Source: Goodfellowiella coeruleoviolacea
Lineage (GTDB): Bacteria > Actinomycetota > Actinomycetes > Mycobacteriales > Pseudonocardiaceae
DNA length: 64,000 nt
Assembly (NCBI RefSeq): GCF_024171785.1
Contig: NZ_JAMTCK010000023.1
Coordinates: 21,100 to 85,099, forward strand
Reading direction: 5' to 3'
Shown: one piece after another, positions 22,926-31,703 of the stretch
Position numbering within the stretch: position 1 is the first letter of the stretch
Layout of the letters: the number at the start of each line of letters is the position of its first letter
The notes under the pieces: model-generated
Databases searched by the model: none
Told to the model about the DNA's origin: nothing
Seen by the model: the letters and a program-made list of their open reading frames with translations, nothing else
Position numbers and translations under genes: made by a program

Positions 22926-23986
22926 CCAGGCACACTGACCAGGTGTTCGACGAGTACCGCAACCTGCTCTTCTCCGTGGCCTACCGGATCCTCGGCAGCG
23001 CGGCCGACGCCGAGGACGCCGTGCAGGACGCCTGGGTGAAGTGGTCCGCGGCCGACCGGTCCCAGGTCACCGACCCCAAGGCGTACCTGGTGCGGATCGT
23101 GTCGAACGTGGCCATGGACCGGTTGCGCTCGGCCCAGGCCCGGCGCGAGACCTACGTCGGGCCGTGGCTGCCCGAACCGATCCTCACCAGCACCGACACC
23201 GCCGACGACGCGACCGCAGCCGAGTCGGTGTCGGTGGCCCTGCTGGTGGTGCTCGAAGCGCTGAGCCCGCTGGAACGCGCGGTCTTCGTGCTCAAGGAGG
23301 CGTTCGGGTTCAGCTACGCCGAGATCGCCGACGCGGTGGAGCGCTCCGAGGACACCGTGCGCCAGGCCGCGGCCCGCGCGCGCCGCAACGTGCAGGCCAG
23401 GCGGCCCCGCTTCCACGCCGACCGGGCCAGACAGCGCCAGGTCACCGAGCGGTTCTTCGCCGCAGCCGGTGGCGGTGACATCAACACGCTGATGCAACTG
23501 CTCGCCCCGGACGTGACACTGTGGACGGACGGCGGTGGCAAGGTGCGCCAGGCCATGCACCCGGTGGTCGGCGCCGAGCGGGTGGCCGCCTGGTTCGCCG
23601 CCATCGGCACCCGGTCCTACCAGGGCATCGAGCCCGGGGACATGGGCGTCGAGGTCATTGAACTCAACGGTGGCGCCGGCATTGTCTGCTACGAGATGAC
23701 AGCCAGGGAGCAGCGCGGCGAGCACAGCGAGCGAGGAGCGGACCGAGCGCGGAACCGAGCAATCCAACCCAGCACGGCCGGCCGGGTGATCGCCACGCTC
23801 ACCCTCGACCTGGACGACGCCGGCCGGATCGTCACCATCCACAACGTGGCCAACCCGGACAAGCTGCACGCCGTGGCCAGCCGCACCACCCTCCACATCG
23901 GACCCGACCACCGGCCCGCCGCCCGCGCGACCGGGTCCGAAGTGAACGGAGTGGACGGAGTGGACGAAGTGGACGGAGTCGACTAG
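22922..23986 (+). CDS. sigJ: SigJ-type (ECF41) RNA polymerase sigma factor with SnoaL-like domain
   Basis: A 354-residue sigma factor. Sigma region 2 is at about 8-75 (YRNLLFSVAYRILGSAADAEDAVQDAW), region 4 at about 110-165 (LSPLERAVFVLKEAFGFSYAEIADAVERSEDTVRQ) and a SnoaL-like domain from about 175, which in ECF41 factors controls activity instead of a separate anti-sigma. A peculiar Arg/Glu/Gln-rich insertion at about 260-286 interrupts this domain, and the C-terminus is a GVD/EVD repeat. The start is coupled to the oxidoreductase stop. TGTCACC at 21691-21697 upstream of the operon resembles the ECF41 -35 element, but I find no properly spaced CGTC, so autoregulation is unproven. Confidence 0.88.
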   Translation: MTRHTDQVFDEYRNLLFSVAYRILGSAADAEDAVQDAWVKWSAADRSQVTDPKAYLVRIVSNVAMDRLRSAQARRETYVGPWLPEPILTSTDTADDATAAESVSVALLVVLEALSPLERAVFVLKEAFGFSYAEIADAVERSEDTVRQAAARARRNVQARRPRFHADRARQRQVTERFFAAAGGGDINTLMQLLAPDVTLWTDGGGKVRQAMHPVVGAERVAAWFAAIGTRSYQGIEPGDMGVEVIELNGGAGIVCYEMTAREQRGEHSERGADRARNRAIQPSTAGRVIATLTLDLDDAGRIVTIHNVANPDKLHAVASRTTLHIGPDHRPAARATGSEVNGVDGVDEVDGVD

Positions 23987-24004
23987 GTGGACCGGGGTGC
24001 CGCG

Positions 24005-25279
24005 CTAACCGGTGGCGCGGTTGTGCCGTCGGCGGGCGAGGACGACGGCGGTGGCGAGCAGCACGGCGGTGATCGCACCGGACACGGCGGCCACCGGGGC
24101 CTCCAGCCGGGCGCGGGCCTCGGCCTCGGCCACGAAGATCGGCGCGAACAGGCCACGCGCGTCACGCAGCACCGTGTAGTCGCCGGGAGCGTGTTCGCCG
24201 CCGTACACGGTCTCGCTGTTCCCGGCGCAGTCCAATCGGTAGATCTCGGTGTAGCCGCGCACCGCCTCTTCCGTGCCGGTCAGCGTGCACGCCACGGGCT
24301 GGCCGACCGCGCGCAACACCACGGCCTGCGCGGCCTGGGTGCCGAAGATCGCCAGCATGGCGGCGGCCAGGAAGGTGGCGGCGCCCAGCCAGAAGGCCCT
24401 GGCCAACTCGCCGACACCGGTGCCGATGGCGATCGCGCCGATCAGCGCCACCACCAGGGCGGCGACCGAGTCGAAGCTGCCCCACCGCGGCGGCAGCAGT
24501 TCGACCACCAGCGACAACAGCAACAGCACCACGCCGATGCCCAGGCTGCGCAGGCTCGACCGGCGCGTCGCCCGCCTGGGCCGACGGCGACCAGGGCCGA
24601 ACCCGCCCCGGTCGGCCCAGCCGCCCCCGGCGGGCCCGTCCGGACCACCACCGGTGGCGGTCAGCGCGGGATTCCCCGGCCCGGCGCCCGTCACCTCGGG
24701 GCCGGCCACCCCTCCCGGCACGACAGCCGGTTCGGGGCCGGGCTCGCCGGCCGCCGGCAGCGGGCGGGCCAGTGACCGACCGTTGCCCACCGTGGCCAAC
24801 CCGACCAGCGCCAACACCACACCGACCAGGATCTGCCGGTTCGGCCCGGCCAGGTAGGCGATGCCGGTGACCAGCAGGGCCAACCCGAGCACCGCCAGCA
24901 CCGCGCCACCCCGCCGAGCCGGGGCCGCACCCGGTGACCGGCGGCGGGCAGCCACCGCGGACCAGCCGAACACCAGGCCCAGCCCGGCCAGGATCACCCC
25001 GGCCACCCGCCAGCCCAGCAGCGGCAGCACACAGACCAGGCCGAGCAGGGCACAGGTCACGCCCACCCACAGCGCGGACTGGTAGTCGGCGACCCCGTCA
25101 CCACCACCACCCCCGCTCCCGCTCCCGTCCGGCCGTGCCGAGGAAGCTGCGTTGTTCTGGCTCTCACCTGGCTGCGCCAGGTGATCTGTGTTGTTGGGGC
25201 TCTCACCTGGCTGCGCCAGGTGATCCGCGTTGTTCTGGCTCTCCCCGCGCTGCGCGCGGTGATCCGCTGCTCCGGTCAT
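24005..25279 (-). CDS. Multi-pass membrane protein with hairpin-forming N-terminal repeats
   Basis: A 424-residue protein of unknown function. Residues 1-40 are three 13-residue repeats (DHLAQPGESQNNA type), then a Gly/Ser linker. Four hydrophobic segments lie between about 68 and 165 and further ones at about 240-330 and the C-terminus (about 392-412), separated by a Gly/Pro-rich loop and a basic GRRRPRRATRRSSLRS cluster. An extracytoplasmic stretch near 335-390 has two Cys (CTLTGTEE, LDCAGNS) that could form a disulfide. The ATG follows AGGTGAGG and is 4 bp after the stop of the GT2 gene, so it is operonic with it. Possibly a wall-assembly accessory; no family recognised. Confidence 0.75.
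   Translation of the reverse strand: MTGAADHRAQRGESQNNADHLAQPGESPNNTDHLAQPGESQNNAASSARPDGSGSGGGGGDGVADYQSALWVGVTCALLGLVCVLPLLGWRVAGVILAGLGLVFGWSAVAARRRSPGAAPARRGGAVLAVLGLALLVTGIAYLAGPNRQILVGVVLALVGLATVGNGRSLARPLPAAGEPGPEPAVVPGGVAGPEVTGAGPGNPALTATGGGPDGPAGGGWADRGGFGPGRRRPRRATRRSSLRSLGIGVVLLLLSLVVELLPPRWGSFDSVAALVVALIGAIAIGTGVGELARAFWLGAATFLAAAMLAIFGTQAAQAVVLRAVGQPVACTLTGTEEAVRGYTEIYRLDCAGNSETVYGGEHAPGDYTVLRDARGLFAPIFVAEAEARARLEAPVAAVSGAITAVLLATAVVLARRRHNRATG
25165..25261 (-). repeat. Three 39-bp repeats, each a perfect or near-perfect hairpin, inside coding sequence
   Basis: Units centred at 25174, 25213 and 25252. The first two are CACCTGGC-TGC-GCCAGGTG; the third is CCCCGCGC-TGC-GCGCGGTG. 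Two stem positions changed on both sides (T-A to G-C, G-C to C-G), keeping the pairing, with one outer pair lost. They encode the first 40 residues of the membrane protein. Confidence 0.8.
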
Positions 25280-25283
25280 GTCC

Positions 25284-26315
25284 TCACCTGCCCGCCCACT
25301 CGCGCCACACCGCGGTCCGCGCGCGCTGGCCGGCGGCGCTGATCCGGCCGCGCTGGGCCAACGCGGCCGGTAGCCGACCGGCCACCTCGCCGAGCACCCG
25401 AAGCCGCAGGCCCACCTGGAAGTTCGCCGCCCGGGGCACCGCGCCCGCGGTGGCCCCCGACCGCAACCGACGCACCGGCAGCAACGCGGTGATCACCGCG
25501 AACCGGGCGAGTTCGCGCAGCGCCACCCCGGCCGGCGCGCAGCGCAGCAGCATCACCAGCCGGTTGCGCTCGTTCCACCGGTGGAACAGCGGCGAGCCCG
25601 GGTTGCTGCTGGCCCCGTGCTGGTGGCGGACCCGCGCCGAGGGCACGGTCACCACCTGCCAGCCGGCCAGCCGCAGCCGCCACGCCGTGTCGGTGTCCTC
25701 GTAGTAGCAGAAGAACTCGGCGGGCACCCCGCCCACCGCGGCCAGCACGTCGGTGCGCAGCAGCGCGGCGCCACCGCAGAAGCCGAACACCCCGTCCGCG
25801 CCGTCGGCCAGTTCGGTCAGGTCGGCGCCGTGGCCGTCGGCGGTCAGCCGCACCCCCACCGACTGGGGCGTGCCGTCCGGGCGCAGCAGCCAGGAGGTGG
25901 CGGCGGCCGCGTCGGTGCGCGCGGCCAGCGCGTCCTCCAGCGCGGCCAGCCAGCCCGGCTCGGGCGCGGCGTCGTCGTTGAGCCAGGCCACCAGCGGTGT
26001 GCTCATCCTGGGCAGCACCGCGGCCAACCCGCCGGCGTACCCGGCGTTGCGCGGCAACCGGACCACCTCGGGCGCACTGGGGTGGCGCGCCAGCAACTCG
26101 GCTGTGCCGTCGTCGGAGGCGTTGTCCACCACCACTGTCCGATGCGGACGGTCCTGGGCGGCCACGGCGTCCAGGCAGGCGGTGATGTGGTCCCGGCCAC
26201 GCCAGGTGACCACGACGACGGTGCTGCGGGGCGAACCGGACCGAGAACCGGATCGGGAACCGGACGGAGAACCGGACGCAACGGCGGAATCGGATGAGTC
26301 GGCGGTGCCTGACAC
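25284..26315 (-). CDS. Glycosyltransferase family 2 protein
   Basis: About 343 residues from this start. The GT-A core begins near residue 30 (STVVVVTWRGRDHITACLDAV), with VVDNASDDGT, LNDDAAPEPGWL (acidic metal motif), CGGAALLRTDVLAAVGGVPAEFFCYYEDTDTAWRLRLAGW and HQHGASS, typical of wall rhamnosyl- or galactofuranosyltransferases. The N-terminal 25 residues are Ser/Gly/Arg low complexity coded by four imperfect 12-bp repeats (GAACCGGAMSGA type, about 26228-26278). The start is uncertain: the frame is open to 26462, and the GTG at 26315 is the first plausible one before the conserved core, without a convincing Shine-Dalgarno. Divergent from a GT4 gene at 26477. Confidence 0.82.
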   Translation of the reverse strand: MSGTADSSDSAVASGSPSGSRSGSRSGSPRSTVVVVTWRGRDHITACLDAVAAQDRPHRTVVVDNASDDGTAELLARHPSAPEVVRLPRNAGYAGGLAAVLPRMSTPLVAWLNDDAAPEPGWLAALEDALAARTDAAAATSWLLRPDGTPQSVGVRLTADGHGADLTELADGADGVFGFCGGAALLRTDVLAAVGGVPAEFFCYYEDTDTAWRLRLAGWQVVTVPSARVRHQHGASSNPGSPLFHRWNERNRLVMLLRCAPAGVALRELARFAVITALLPVRRLRSGATAGAVPRAANFQVGLRLRVLGEVAGRLPAALAQRGRISAAGQRARTAVWREWAGR

Positions 26316-26476
26316 GGCGCTGACGGTACGCCACGCCCCGAACCGGCCGCGCCGACACCGGGCCAGCCGAGCCAACGCGACAACCCGGCCGGGCCCACGG
26401 AGACCATCGCCAGGGGACCACCGCCCCGGGCCGACGCCGGGACGGGCCGCACGCGCCGGCATGGCACGCTTGAACC

Positions 26477-27634
26477 GTGCCTGAGCTCGTCGTGCTGACC
26501 GAGCAGTTGCTCGCCCCCGTCCCCGGCGGCACCGGCCGGTACACCAGGGAACTGGCTGCCGCGCTCGCCGCGACCGCGCCCGAGGGCTGGACCGTGACCG
26601 GGGTGGTGAGCAGGCACGGCGACCCCAGTGCGGCGGTCATCCCCGGGGTGGCCGGCCCCCGGGTGCTGCCGCTGCCGCGCAGCGCGCTGATCGCCGCGTG
26701 GGAGCGCGGCGTGCCGCTGTGGCCGGGCGGCGACGCCGTGCACGCGCCAACACCGCTGGCCCCGCCCGTGGCCAAGCGCGGGCGCAGCCTGGTGGTCACC
26801 GTGCACGACACCGTGCCGTGGACGCACCCGGACACGCTCACCCCGCGTGGCGCCAACTGGCACCGCAAGGTGATCGCCAGGGCCAGGGCGCGCGCCAACG
26901 CCATCGTGGTGCCCACCGCGGTGGTCGCCGCCGAACTCGACCAGCACGCGCCCGGCCCAGCCCCGGTCACGGTGATCGGCCACGGCGTGCCCGCCGCGCT
27001 GGCCAGCCCACCCGACCCGGTCACCGCGACGGTGATCACCGAGCGGCTGCGCCTGCCCGAGCACTACGTGCTGGCCGTGGGCACGGTCGAGCCGCGCAAG
27101 GGACTGGACCTGCTGGTCACGGCCATGGCGCAGGCGCAGGCGCCGAACCTGCCGCTGGTGGTGGCCGGGCCGGCCGGGTGGGGCGGGCTCGACCTGGCCG
27201 AACTGGCCGACCAGGCCGGGCTGGCCCGCGACCGGCTGCGCGTGCTGGGCCGGGTCAGCGACACCGAACTGGCCGTGGTGCTGCACCGCGCCACCGTGCT
27301 GGCCGCGCCCAGCCGCTCCGAGGGGTTCGGGCTGCCCGTGCTGGAAGCCATGGCCGCCGGTGTGCCCGTGGTGCACTCCGACGCGCCCGCGCTGGTCGAG
27401 GTGGCCGGCGGCACCGGCACGCTGGTGCCCACCCGCGAGCCGATCGCCCTGGCCAGGGCGTTGCGCGAGGTGGTGGACGCGCGCGGCGACCACGGGGCGG
27501 CCGGCCGGCGGCTGGCCGAGTCGATCACCGCGGCACGCCGGCGCGCCGCTGGTTTCACCTGGACCCGCGCGGCCGAGGCGCTGTGGCGACTGCATGTCGA
27601 TCTGCACCGATCGGCGCGCGCCGAGTTACGGTAA
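26477..27634 (+). CDS. Glycosyltransferase family 4 protein
   Basis: A 385-residue GT-B enzyme. The N-terminal half has VPGGTGRYTRELAAAL and VVTVHDTVPWTHPDTL; the C-terminal half has YVLAVGTVEPRKGLDLLVTAM and the E-x7-E motif SEGFGLPVLEAMAAG. This set is shared with mannosyl/rhamnosyltransferases using NDP sugars and retaining configuration. GTG start at 26477 directly follows the divergent promoter region. A similar GT4 gene follows 58 bp downstream, and the pair plus the divergent GT2 probably assemble one branched wall oligosaccharide. Donor and acceptor are not predictable here. Confidence 0.88.
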   Translation: MPELVVLTEQLLAPVPGGTGRYTRELAAALAATAPEGWTVTGVVSRHGDPSAAVIPGVAGPRVLPLPRSALIAAWERGVPLWPGGDAVHAPTPLAPPVAKRGRSLVVTVHDTVPWTHPDTLTPRGANWHRKVIARARARANAIVVPTAVVAAELDQHAPGPAPVTVIGHGVPAALASPPDPVTATVITERLRLPEHYVLAVGTVEPRKGLDLLVTAMAQAQAPNLPLVVAGPAGWGGLDLAELADQAGLARDRLRVLGRVSDTELAVVLHRATVLAAPSRSEGFGLPVLEAMAAGVPVVHSDAPALVEVAGGTGTLVPTREPIALARALREVVDARGDHGAAGRRLAESITAARRRAAGFTWTRAAEALWRLHVDLHRSARAELR

Positions 27635-27692
27635 CGCGTACGTTCCCTGGTTTGGGCCCGACCTCGTTCCCGGCGGTCGTACCCTGCTCTGC

Positions 27693-28850
27693 GTGTTCCA
27701 CGCCGATCCCCGTGTGCTGATTGACGCCACCGCCGTTCCCGCCGACCGCGGCGGGGTAGGACGGTATGTGGACGCCCTGGTCGCCGCCCTGGACGCGGAC
27801 GGGGCGCGGATCAGCGTGGTCTGCCAGCCCCGCGACGCCGCCCTCTACACCCGGCTGGCGCCGCACTCGCGCGTGGTGCCGGCCGCGGAGACGGTGGCCA
27901 CCAGGACCGCCCGGCTGACCTGGGAACAGGCCACCCTGCCCCGGCTGGCCCGGCGGCTGGCCGTGGACGTGGTGCACTCCCCGCACTACACCAGCCCGCT
28001 GGCCAACCCGGCCGCGTCCGTGGTCACCCTGCACGACGCCACCTTCTTCACCGACGCGGTGCTGCACTCCTCGGTCAAGGCCCGGTTCTTCCGCACCTGG
28101 ACGCGGGTGTCGCTGCGCCGGGCCGAGCTGTGCGTGGTGCCCAGCCAGGCCACGGCCGACGAGCTGGTCCGGGTGGCCGGCGCCGACCGCAGGACGCTGC
28201 ACGTGGTGCAGCACGGCGTGGACACCGAGCGGTTCCACCCGTCGGCGCCCGAGGAGGTCAACGCCGTCCGCGAGGCGCTCGGCCTGGCACCGCACACCCC
28301 GTACGTGGCGTTCCTGGGCGCGTTGGAGCCGAGGAAGAACGTGCCCGCGCTGATCCGCGGCTTCGCCCAGGCCTGTCAGCAGCTGAGCGGGGAGCGGCCG
28401 GCGCTGGTGCTGGCCGGCCAGCCCGGCTGGGACAGCCAGGTGGAGCGCGCGCTGGACGCGGTGCCGCACCACATCCGGGTGATCCGCGCCGGCTACCTGC
28501 CGTTCGAGCAGCTCGCCGGGTTCCTCGGCGGCGCCGTGGTGGTGGCCTACCCGAGCCTGGGGGAGGGGTTCGGCCTGCCCGTGCTGGAGGCCATGGCCTG
28601 CGGCGCGTGCGTGCTCACCACCCGGCGGCTCAGCCTGCCCGAGGTCGGCGGCGACGCCGTCGCCTACTGCGGGGTCGGCGCCGGTGACATCGCCGCCGCC
28701 CTGCTCGACCTGCTGGGCGACCCGGCGCGGCGCGCCGCCCTGGCCACGGCCGCGCAGCGGCGCGCCAAGGAGTTCTCCTGGGCGGTCAGCGCCACCGGCC
28801 ACCGCGAGGCCTACGCCCGCGCCTGGGTGCTGCACCGCCGGGGCAACTGA
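27693..28850 (+). CDS. Glycosyltransferase family 4 protein
   Basis: A 385-residue GT-B enzyme, paralogous to the preceding gene: VLIDATAVPADRGGVGRYVDALVAAL near the start, VVTLHDATFF, YVAFLGALEPRKNVPALIRGF and GEGFGLPVLEAMACG (E-x7-E). Its opening (DATAVPADRGGVGRY) is characteristic of mycobacterial-type mannosyltransferases acting on lipid carriers. The frame is open further upstream, but that part lies inside the preceding gene. GTG at 27693 is chosen; TACCCT at 27680-27685 is a credible -10 element seven bases before it, so the message may be leaderless. Confidence 0.88.
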   Translation: MFHADPRVLIDATAVPADRGGVGRYVDALVAALDADGARISVVCQPRDAALYTRLAPHSRVVPAAETVATRTARLTWEQATLPRLARRLAVDVVHSPHYTSPLANPAASVVTLHDATFFTDAVLHSSVKARFFRTWTRVSLRRAELCVVPSQATADELVRVAGADRRTLHVVQHGVDTERFHPSAPEEVNAVREALGLAPHTPYVAFLGALEPRKNVPALIRGFAQACQQLSGERPALVLAGQPGWDSQVERALDAVPHHIRVIRAGYLPFEQLAGFLGGAVVVAYPSLGEGFGLPVLEAMACGACVLTTRRLSLPEVGGDAVAYCGVGAGDIAAALLDLLGDPARRAALATAAQRRAKEFSWAVSATGHREAYARAWVLHRRGN

Positions 28851-28868
28851 TCGCGGTACCCCGGCGGC

Positions 28869-29807
28869 TCACCACACCCTGCGGCGCAGCCGCCACCAGC
28901 CGAGCGCGAGCACGACCGCGCCGAGCGCCGCGAAGATGCCGCTCTCGATCGACTGGAACGCCCAGAACCGGCTGGCCGGTTGGTAGCTGGTGACCTCGGT
29001 GATCGGCCCGGTGCGCTGCGGGCAGTCCGCGGCAGCCCCGGCGGACAGACATCCCCAGGAGAACGCGACCGGGTTGCCGTCCTGGTCGCGGTAGCTGTTG
29101 GCCACCATCAGGACCTGGGCCCGGTCCACGTCGGTCTCCACGTGGTGGATTCGATCGCTGCCCTGTTCCACCACACCGGTGACGGCCTGCACGGGCTCGG
29201 CGTAGTGCGGGCGCACGCCAACGCCGACGCCCGCCAGCACCACCACGTACGCCACCACCGCGGCCACCATGGCTGGCAGGGTGCGCCGGGACAGCAGACC
29301 GGCGGTGGCACCGACGGCCAGGCCGAGCAAGGTGTAGGGCCCTAGCACCAGTCCCTGGATCTCGAAGACCATGTGTTGCATCCGGGCGAAGCCGGCCAGC
29401 TCGCTCACGGGGGCCAACGCCCAGGCCGCGACCAGGCCGAGCGCCAGCATCATGGCCACCACGGGTACGCCGCCGACCAGCAGTTTCGTCGCCCACCAGC
29501 GGGTGCGGCCGACCGACTGGGTGAGGCTGAGGATGTGGGTGTCCTGTTCGAGGTCGCGGGCGAACAGCGGGCCGCCGATGAACATGCCCACCAGCGCCGG
29601 CAGCGCGAGCAGCACCAGGCGGATGAGCTGGAGGTAGCCCCCGTACCGATCGTGGAAACCCGCGCAGGGCTGCTCCGTCACCGCGCAGCGGCTCAGGTAG
29701 TCGAGCATGTCGAAGCGGTGGTAGGTCATCACCGCGGCGATGGCGGCGAGCAGGCCGCCGGTGGTGAGCAGTGGGGTGCGGTGTTGCCGCCAGGCGACCC
29801 AGATCAA
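28869..29807 (-). CDS. ABC transporter permease, tandem paralogue B
   Basis: A 312-residue membrane protein with about six hydrophobic segments, starting MIWVAWRQHRTPLLTTGG. Shared landmarks with its neighbour are VGMFIGGPLFARDLEQ, LSLTQSVGRTRWWATKLLVGGVPVV and the C-terminal RFWAFQSIESGIFAALGAV. A large extracytoplasmic loop before the last helix holds Cys residues (WGCLSAGAAADCPQ). It is the permease of an ABC-2-like exporter working with the ATPase at 30807-31697. It starts 34 bp after the stop of the other permease. Long stretches of near-identical DNA with that gene indicate tandem duplication with conversion. Substrate unknown. Confidence 0.85.
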   Translation of the reverse strand: MIWVAWRQHRTPLLTTGGLLAAIAAVMTYHRFDMLDYLSRCAVTEQPCAGFHDRYGGYLQLIRLVLLALPALVGMFIGGPLFARDLEQDTHILSLTQSVGRTRWWATKLLVGGVPVVAMMLALGLVAAWALAPVSELAGFARMQHMVFEIQGLVLGPYTLLGLAVGATAGLLSRRTLPAMVAAVVAYVVVLAGVGVGVRPHYAEPVQAVTGVVEQGSDRIHHVETDVDRAQVLMVANSYRDQDGNPVAFSWGCLSAGAAADCPQRTGPITEVTSYQPASRFWAFQSIESGIFAALGAVVLALGWWRLRRRVW

Positions 29808-29841
29808 CCCGGTTCACTTCCCTCGATGTCCGATGAGTGGA

Positions 29842-30810
29842 TCAGAGCACCCGGCGGCGCAGCCGCCACCAGCCGAGCGCGAGCACGACCGCGCCGAGCA
29901 CCGCGAAGATGCCGCTCTCGATCGACTGGAACGCCCAGAAGCGGATGCCTGGGTGGTAGCTGGTGACCTCGGTGATCGGCCCGGTGAGCTGTGGGCAGTC
30001 GGCCGCCACGACCTCGCCGAACAGGCACCGCATGGGCATGGTGACCTGGTTGCCGTGCTGGTCGAAGTAGTTCTCGGCCAGCCGCCAGGAGTCCTCGGGG
30101 ATGTTCTCGTCGGAAGACGCACGACCGCTGCTGCCCGGTCCGTACGGCGTGGTGCCCTGGGGGATCACCGCGGTGGTGACGGTCTCCGGCGGCAGGTAGT
30201 GCTCCCGTTGCGCGCCGACGGCCACCAGCGCCACCACGTACAGCACGACGCTGAGCGCCATGGCGGCCAGGGTGCTGCGGAACAGCAGGCCGGCGCTGGC
30301 GCCGACGGTCAGGCCGAACAGGGTGTAGGCGCCGATCACCAGGCCCTGTGTCTCAAAGCTGGGGGTCCGCAGCCGGACACCCTGGATGACGTTCATCGGC
30401 TCCGCCGCCCAGATCGCGACCAGGCCGAGCGCCAGCATCATGACCACCACGGGTACGCCGCCGACCAGGAGTTTCGTCGCCCACCAGCGGGTGCGGCCGA
30501 CCGACTGGGTGAGGCTGAGCACGTGGGTGCGCTGCTCGAAGTCGCGGGCGAACAGCGGGCCACCGGCGAACATGCCGACCAACGCCGGCAGCGCCAGCAT
30601 GGCCAGCCGGAGGAACATCGTGTAGCCGCTGTAGCGGTCCCTGAATCCGTCCATCGCCGGGCCGGAGCAGTCGGCCTGCCCACCGCAGTTGGTGGCGAGG
30701 TAGGCGTTCGCGTCGAGCCGGAAGTACGTCATCACCCCGGCGGCGACCACCACCACGCCGAGCACGCTCAGCAGTAACAGGCGCTGCTGTCGCCAGGCCA
30801 CCCAGCTCAC
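29842..30810 (-). CDS. ABC transporter permease, tandem paralogue A
   Basis: A 322-residue protein starting with GTG at 30810 (MSWVAWRQQRLLLLSVLG), overlapping the ATPase stop codon by GTGA. About six membrane segments; the blocks ALPALVGMFAGGPLFARDFEQ, VLSLTQSVGRTRWWATKLLVGG and TEVTSYHPGIRFWAFQSIE match the second permease. The longer open frame to 30903 lies within the ATPase gene. Probably forms a heterodimeric channel with paralogue B. YtrA-controlled exporters with duplicate permeases are common in actinobacteria and Firmicutes and tend to respond to cell-wall stress. Confidence 0.87.
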   Translation of the reverse strand: MSWVAWRQQRLLLLSVLGVVVVAAGVMTYFRLDANAYLATNCGGQADCSGPAMDGFRDRYSGYTMFLRLAMLALPALVGMFAGGPLFARDFEQRTHVLSLTQSVGRTRWWATKLLVGGVPVVVMMLALGLVAIWAAEPMNVIQGVRLRTPSFETQGLVIGAYTLFGLTVGASAGLLFRSTLAAMALSVVLYVVALVAVGAQREHYLPPETVTTAVIPQGTTPYGPGSSGRASSDENIPEDSWRLAENYFDQHGNQVTMPMRCLFGEVVAADCPQLTGPITEVTSYHPGIRFWAFQSIESGIFAVLGAVVLALGWWRLRRRVL

Positions 30811-31697
30811 GCGCTCACCGCCTCGGCAACGGCCTTCGCCTTGCCTGCCGACCGCAGATAGGCCTTGACCAGTTCCTCCAGGGTCGGTTCGTGCGCCACC
30901 CAACCCGGCCGGTCAACCGGTGCGGCGCCGCGCACCAGCACGGTGGCCTGCCGGCCGGTGCTGCGGGACTCCACCACGGACCCGGTCGGGAACAGGCCGG
31001 CGCTGTCCTCGCTCGGGCCGATCAGCAGCTGGTGCTCGGCCAGCAGGTCGTCCACGTCGCCGGACAGCCGCACCCCGCCGCCGGCCAGCACCAGCAGGTG
31101 GTCGCAGACGCCGTCCAGTTCGGCCAGCACGTGCGAGGACAGCAGCACGGTCATGCCGGTCTCGGCGACCTCGGCCATCAGGGTCTGCATGACCTCGTCG
31201 CGGGCCACCGGGTCCAGGTCGGCCAGTGGCTCGTCCAGCATCAGCAGTTCGGGACGCCGGCCCAGTGCCACGGCCAGCGCCACCCGGGTGCGCTGGCCCC
31301 CGGACAGCGTGTTGATCCGCGCCTGCGTGGGCACCCCGGCCTCGGCGATCAGGCGCTCGGCGTAGGCCTGGTCCCAGGTGGGGTTGAGCGCGCGGCCGGC
31401 GTGCAGTGTCTCGGCCACGGTGAACCGGCGGAACAGCGGCTTGTCCTGGGCGAGGAAGCCCAGCTTCGGGTGGGTGCCGGAGCGCACCGGCTGGTCACCG
31501 AAGATCCGGATGGTGCCGGTGGTGGGCGTGAGCAGGCCGGTGGCCAACGCCATCAGCGTGCTCTTGCCGGCCCCGTTCGGGCCGACCAGGGCGGCCACCC
31601 GCCCGGCGGGCAGCTCGAAGCCGCACCCGCGCAGCGCCCAGCCCCGTTTGTAGCGCTTGCCCAGCTCGGCCGCGGCCAGCGCGATGGTCGTGCTCAA
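30807..31697 (-). CDS. ABC transporter ATP-binding protein
   Basis: A 296-residue nucleotide-binding subunit. Walker A is GPNGAGKST at about residues 39-47, Q-loop LGFLAQDKPLF, signature LSGGQRTR, Walker B LLMLDEPLADLDP, and H-loop SSHVLAEL; all catalytic residues look intact. The C-terminal 70 residues resemble the regulatory extension of drug- or peptide-export ATPases. It begins 6 bp after the GntR-type regulator stop and overlaps the first permease, so it is the second gene of a four-gene operon. Efflux of an antibiotic or wall-active peptide is the likely role, by family analogy. Confidence 0.93.
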   Translation of the reverse strand: MSTTIALAAAELGKRYKRGWALRGCGFELPAGRVAALVGPNGAGKSTLMALATGLLTPTTGTIRIFGDQPVRSGTHPKLGFLAQDKPLFRRFTVAETLHAGRALNPTWDQAYAERLIAEAGVPTQARINTLSGGQRTRVALAVALGRRPELLMLDEPLADLDPVARDEVMQTLMAEVAETGMTVLLSSHVLAELDGVCDHLLVLAGGGVRLSGDVDDLLAEHQLLIGPSEDSAGLFPTGSVVESRSTGRQATVLVRGAAPVDRPGWVAHEPTLEELVKAYLRSAGKAKAVAEAVSA

Positions 31698-31703
31698 CCA
31701 GCT

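Noticed and set aside
24934..25704. 256-codon open frame on the plus strand across the membrane protein/GT2 border
   Set aside because: Covers two well supported minus-strand genes and consists of Arg/Pro/Ser-rich shadow sequence.
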